This document shows positions 5,498 to 7,414 of a DNA stretch of 7,414 nucleotides, one piece after another. This DNA is from Verrucomicrobiota bacterium. Lineage in GTDB: Bacteria > Verrucomicrobiota > Verrucomicrobiia > Opitutales > UBA953. The notes beneath the pieces were generated by a model. That model had not been told where the DNA came from. It saw nothing but the letters and a program-made list of their open reading frames with translations, and searched no databases. The stretch lies in assembly GCA_009924535.1 (NCBI GenBank), contig RFRI01000058.1:1-7414 (forward strand), read 5' to 3'. Numbering within the stretch: the first letter of the stretch is position 1; each line of letters opens with the position of its first letter. The position numbers and the translations under genes are program-made.

Positions 5498-5559
5498 CCA
5501 GATTCGAACTGGTGTATCCACTTTGGAAGAGTGGTGTCCTACCACTGAACGATACCCGC
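5486..5559 (-). tRNA. tRNA-Gly (anticodon UCC), CCA encoded
   Basis: Read on the minus strand, the cloverleaf is complete. The acceptor stem GCGGGTA/TACCCGC (5553-5559 with 5490-5496) has seven pairs. The D stem is GTTC/GGAC and the anticodon stem CCACT/AGTGG surrounds the loop CTTCCAA. A four-base variable loop and a T stem ACCAG/CTGGT with loop TTCGAAT follow. The anticodon TCC is at 5525-5527 and reads GGA/GGG glycine codons. The discriminator is A (5489) and the CCA end is encoded (5486-5488). Its last 12 bases overlap the HNH gene's final codons on the other strand. Transcription continuing past the tRNA would be antisense to HNH mRNA. No terminator is visible within this overlap. Confidence 0.97.
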
Positions 5560-5575
5560 GTGGCCAAGGACGCCC

Positions 5576-5604
5576 ACTATTCCGAGCCGCCCGCCCGGGG
5601 TCAA
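5576..5604 (-). promoter_or_regulatory. Sigma70-type promoter for tRNA-Gly
   Basis: On the minus strand, TTGACC (5604-5599) lies 17 bases from AATAGT (5581-5576). These match five of six and four of six consensus bases. The predicted start near 5569 leaves a leader of about ten bases before the mature tRNA 5' end at 5559, a normal arrangement. The -35 hexamer and spacer length equal those of the HNH promoter. Confidence 0.5.
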
Positions 5605-5616
5605 GCCTGCCCATCG

Positions 5617-5637
5617 GCCGTCGGACCGGCCGACGGC
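5617..5637 (-). terminator. GC-rich stem-loop between the DUF421 and tRNA genes
   Basis: GCCGTCGG (5617-5624) pairs perfectly with CCGACGGC (5630-5637) around a five-base loop, giving eight GC-rich pairs. It lies about 45 bases beyond the DUF421 stop codon and just upstream of the tRNA promoter, where a terminator would be expected. No T-rich tract follows on the minus strand. It may be a tract-less terminator or an mRNA 3'-end stabiliser. Confidence 0.4.
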
Positions 5638-5682
5638 GTGAAACCGCCCCGCAAGGCGTCTGTTAAGCTGGCCGGATCAGGC

Positions 5683-6189
5683 CTAACTCCGGTGGACGAC
5701 GCTGATCGACCCGTTGGTCTCCAGGATCACGTGCCGGGCGGCTTCGATATTCGGACAGCCGGAGGCTCGTAGCGCCGCCATGAGTTCGTGGTGCGTCACC
5801 TTCTCCTTGGCGAGCACGTGCTCGTCGAGCCGTCCGTCGCGGACGATGAACACCGGGCGCCCCACGAGCAGCTGCTCGATGAACTTCGAACGTCGGGCCA
5901 GCCATGACATGGCGTAGTTGAGGGCGATGAGTACGGTCGCGAGCACAAGGCCGGCGCCTAGGCTGTTGTCGCCGCCGTTCATGGAATTCTGGACGGCGTT
6001 GCTCAGGATCAGCAGCAGGATGAAGTCGGTCGGGGACATCATCCCGACCTGACGTCGTCCGGTGATGCGGATGAGCACGATCAGGAACACGTACACGACC
6101 ACCGCGCGGAGGATGAGTTCGGACCAGTGGAGCTGGGGGAGCATCAGGAACGAGGGCAGTCCGGGGTCGGCGGCGATCTGGGCGAGCAT
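5683..6189 (-). CDS. DUF421 (YetF/YcaP-like) membrane protein
   Basis: This 168-residue protein has the DUF421 layout. Three membrane helices lie at about 24-42, 54-70 and 78-97, followed by a small cytoplasmic YetF-type domain (about 100-168). Family motifs are RITGRRQVGMMSPTDF (41-56) and GGDNSLGAGL (72-81). The C-terminal part contains RPVFIVRDGRL (111-121), a conserved strand-turn element, and HHELMAALRASG (133-144). The length is at the short end for the family. Its molecular function is unknown; members are often linked to the cell envelope or to stress and sporulation contexts, and nothing in this window narrows that. ATG 6189 has no Shine-Dalgarno sequence and no longer in-frame alternative was apparent. 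It is transcribed divergently from the M24 peptidase gene across an 81-base gap and appears monocistronic. Confidence 0.92.
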   Translation of the reverse strand: MLAQIAADPGLPSFLMLPQLHWSELILRAVVVYVFLIVLIRITGRRQVGMMSPTDFILLLILSNAVQNSMNGGDNSLGAGLVLATVLIALNYAMSWLARRSKFIEQLLVGRPVFIVRDGRLDEHVLAKEKVTHHELMAALRASGCPNIEAARHVILETNGSISVVHRS

Positions 6190-6207
6190 GCGGGCACGTT
6201 AGGCCCA

Positions 6208-6248
6208 GCGATAGCGCAGGGCGATAGCGTTTGCGCTTCACGCAGGGC
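6208..6248. repeat. Short direct repeats in the DUF421-M24 divergent intergenic region
   Basis: GCGATAGCG occurs at 6208-6216 and again at 6221-6229, 13 bases apart. CGCAGGGC occurs at 6215-6222 and 6241-6248, interleaved with it. The gap between the two divergent genes is only 81 bases, so both promoters must overlap these repeats. They could form operator half-sites. I did not find a convincing -35/-10 pair for either gene here. Confidence 0.35.
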
Positions 6249-6270
6249 CGACTTCCGTCATCCTGCGCCC

Positions 6271-7414
6271 ATGGCTCGCACCGCCCGCCCCTCCGCCCCA
6301 GCCGTCCGCGACGTGCTGATGATGGCGACGCCCTCCAAGAACGCCGACCTTCGCTGGTTCGGCGGCTTCCACGCCTCCGACCCGTTCCCGGCTTTCTCCG
6401 CCAGGGGCCGTCGCATCGGGCTCCTGCCCGGGATGGAAGTCGGCCGCGCGAAGGATGAATCCGCCTTCGACGAAGTGATCAACCTCACCGCGCTCATCGG
6501 CGACCTCCGCAAGACCAACCCGAAGGCCGGCGTCGCCGACGCGATCGTCTTCGCCGCGCTCCAGGAGGGTATCCACCGCTTCCGCGTCCCGGCCGAATTT
6601 CCGGTGGGCCTGTATGAACGCCTCCGTCAGCTCGGCCTCGAACTCCATCCGGTCGGCGCCCAGCATAACGAACGCGGTTCGCCCGAACTCTTCCCGGAAC
6701 GCCAGGTGAAGTCGCAGGCGGAGCTGGCCGGCATCCGCGCGGGCAATGCCGCCGCCGCCGCCGGCTTCACGGCCGTCGAGCAGGTGCTCGCGGAATCCAA
6801 GGCCGACAAGAAGGGCGTGTTGCAGTGGCAGGGCCAGACCCTCACGGCCGAGATCCTGAAGGAAGAGGCGCAGGTCGCGATCCTCCGCAAGGGCGGCCTG
6901 TGCGATATCGGCCTCATCATCGCTCCGGGCGACCAAGCGGTCGATTGCCACTGCTCCGGCTCCGGCCCGGTCCGCGCCAACGAACTCATCGTGTGCGACA
7001 TCTACCCGCGCCACATCGCCTCGCATCACTATGGCGACATGACCCGCACCTACCTCAAGGGGAAGGCCAACGCGAAGCAGCGCAAGATGGTGCAGGCGGT
7101 GCTCGAAGCCCAGCGGCGCGCGATCAAGGCCATCCGCGCCGGCGTGACGGGGGCCAAGGTGCACACGGTGGTGCAGGATTATTTCAAGTCGCTCGGTTAC
7201 AAGACGGGCCTCGTGAAGGGCGTCTACGTGGGCTTCTTCCACGGCACGGGCCATGGCCTCGGTTACGATATCCACGAGGACCCGGCCCTCTCCACGCGCA
7301 ACCCGCATCCGCTCGTCGCGGGCAACGCGGTCACGGTCGAGCCGGGGCTCTACTATCCCGGCATCGGCGGTTGCCGCTTCGAGGACTGCGTGGTGGTCAC
7401 GAAGAAGGGCTGCG
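6271..7414 (+). CDS. M24 family metallopeptidase (Xaa-Pro aminopeptidase/prolidase-like), 3' partial
   Basis: M24 peptidases are pita-bread-fold enzymes that usually remove N-terminal residues from, or split, Xaa-Pro peptides using two metal ions in the cytoplasm. At least 381 residues are present before the window ends in frame. Residues 1 to about 145 form a degenerate creatinase-type N-terminal domain. The catalytic domain begins near 147 (VKSQAELAGIR). All five metal ligands are visible: Asp243 in VCDIYP, Asp256 in GDMTRTY, His328 in GTGHGLGYDIHE, Glu357 in VEPGLYYP and Glu371 in GCRFEDCV. An active enzyme is therefore likely. Only the last portion, perhaps a few tens of residues, is missing. 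ATG 6271 is preferred; ATG 6319 would drop 16 weakly informative residues. No Shine-Dalgarno sequence is present. It is divergent from the DUF421 gene, with no evident functional link. Confidence 0.93.
   Translation, partial: MARTARPSAPAVRDVLMMATPSKNADLRWFGGFHASDPFPAFSARGRRIGLLPGMEVGRAKDESAFDEVINLTALIGDLRKTNPKAGVADAIVFAALQEGIHRFRVPAEFPVGLYERLRQLGLELHPVGAQHNERGSPELFPERQVKSQAELAGIRAGNAAAAAGFTAVEQVLAESKADKKGVLQWQGQTLTAEILKEEAQVAILRKGGLCDIGLIIAPGDQAVDCHCSGSGPVRANELIVCDIYPRHIASHHYGDMTRTYLKGKANAKQRKMVQAVLEAQRRAIKAIRAGVTGAKVHTVVQDYFKSLGYKTGLVKGVYVGFFHGTGHGLGYDIHEDPALSTRNPHPLVAGNAVTVEPGLYYPGIGGCRFEDCVVVTKKGC

Noticed and set aside
4992..5599. A 13-base direct repeat, CCGCCCGCCCGGG, at 4992-5004 and 5587-5599 flanking the HNH-tRNA unit.
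   Set aside because: The sequence is low-complexity and GC-only, and one such match is expected by chance in a GC-rich 7-kb window. It also falls in two promoter spacers without other element features.
6238..7308. A 356-codon minus-strand open frame.
   Set aside because: It is antisense to the M24 peptidase, whose metal ligands are all intact; the antisense translation shows no recognisable domain.
1..7414. CRISPR array, insertion sequence, rRNA gene, riboswitch or replication origin.
   Set aside because: No regularly spaced repeats, transposase-like frame with terminal inverted repeats, rRNA-like sequence, recognisable aptamer or clustered DnaA-box pattern was seen on either strand.

Overview
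The window is GC-rich, gene-dense bacterial chromosomal DNA with ten protein-coding loci, one tRNA gene and short intergenic gaps. The gene families, high-GC codon choice and absence of clear Shine-Dalgarno sequences suggest Verrucomicrobiota, perhaps the Opitutia. This assignment comes from family recognition only and is modestly supported. I see no insertion sequence, CRISPR array, rRNA or replication origin.

Layout. (1) Bases 3-2858, plus strand: a probable operon with gaps of 14-27 bases. It encodes an SRAP/YedK abasic-site DNA-protein crosslinking protein, a short phosphomannose-isomerase-type cupin, a ROK-family sugar kinase and a family 2 glycosyltransferase. The cupin, kinase and glycosyltransferase fit sugar activation and transfer; the SRAP protein looks like a passenger. 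(2) Bases 2865-3527, minus strand: a transglutaminase-like protein of unknown function, convergent with the glycosyltransferase. (3) Bases 3677-4973, plus strand: an M50 (site-2-type) intramembrane metalloprotease, then a RodZ-like gene with a cytoplasmic HTH, one membrane helix and an extracytoplasmic domain. The RodZ-like gene is interrupted. Its HTH domain is cut short, and the membrane helix ends in a run of seven T followed by a stop, while the rest continues in the -1 frame. (4) Bases 5021-5497, plus strand: an HNH endonuclease behind a good sigma70-type promoter placed so that the mRNA could be leaderless. Its C-terminus ends inside the 3' end of a convergent tRNA-Gly(UCC) gene. (5) Bases 5683-6189, minus strand: a DUF421 (YetF-like) membrane protein. 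(6) Bases 6271 to the window end, plus strand: an M24 (Xaa-Pro peptidase-like) metallopeptidase with all five metal ligands, running off the window.

The most interesting stretch is 3631-5560. There a site-2 protease sits directly upstream of a single-pass, HTH-bearing membrane protein of the type such proteases cut. That gene carries a T7 run with a stem-loop eight bases downstream, resembling a -1 frameshift cassette but equally consistent with a simple indel. Next to it, an HNH gene appears truncated at the 3' CCA end of a tRNA gene.
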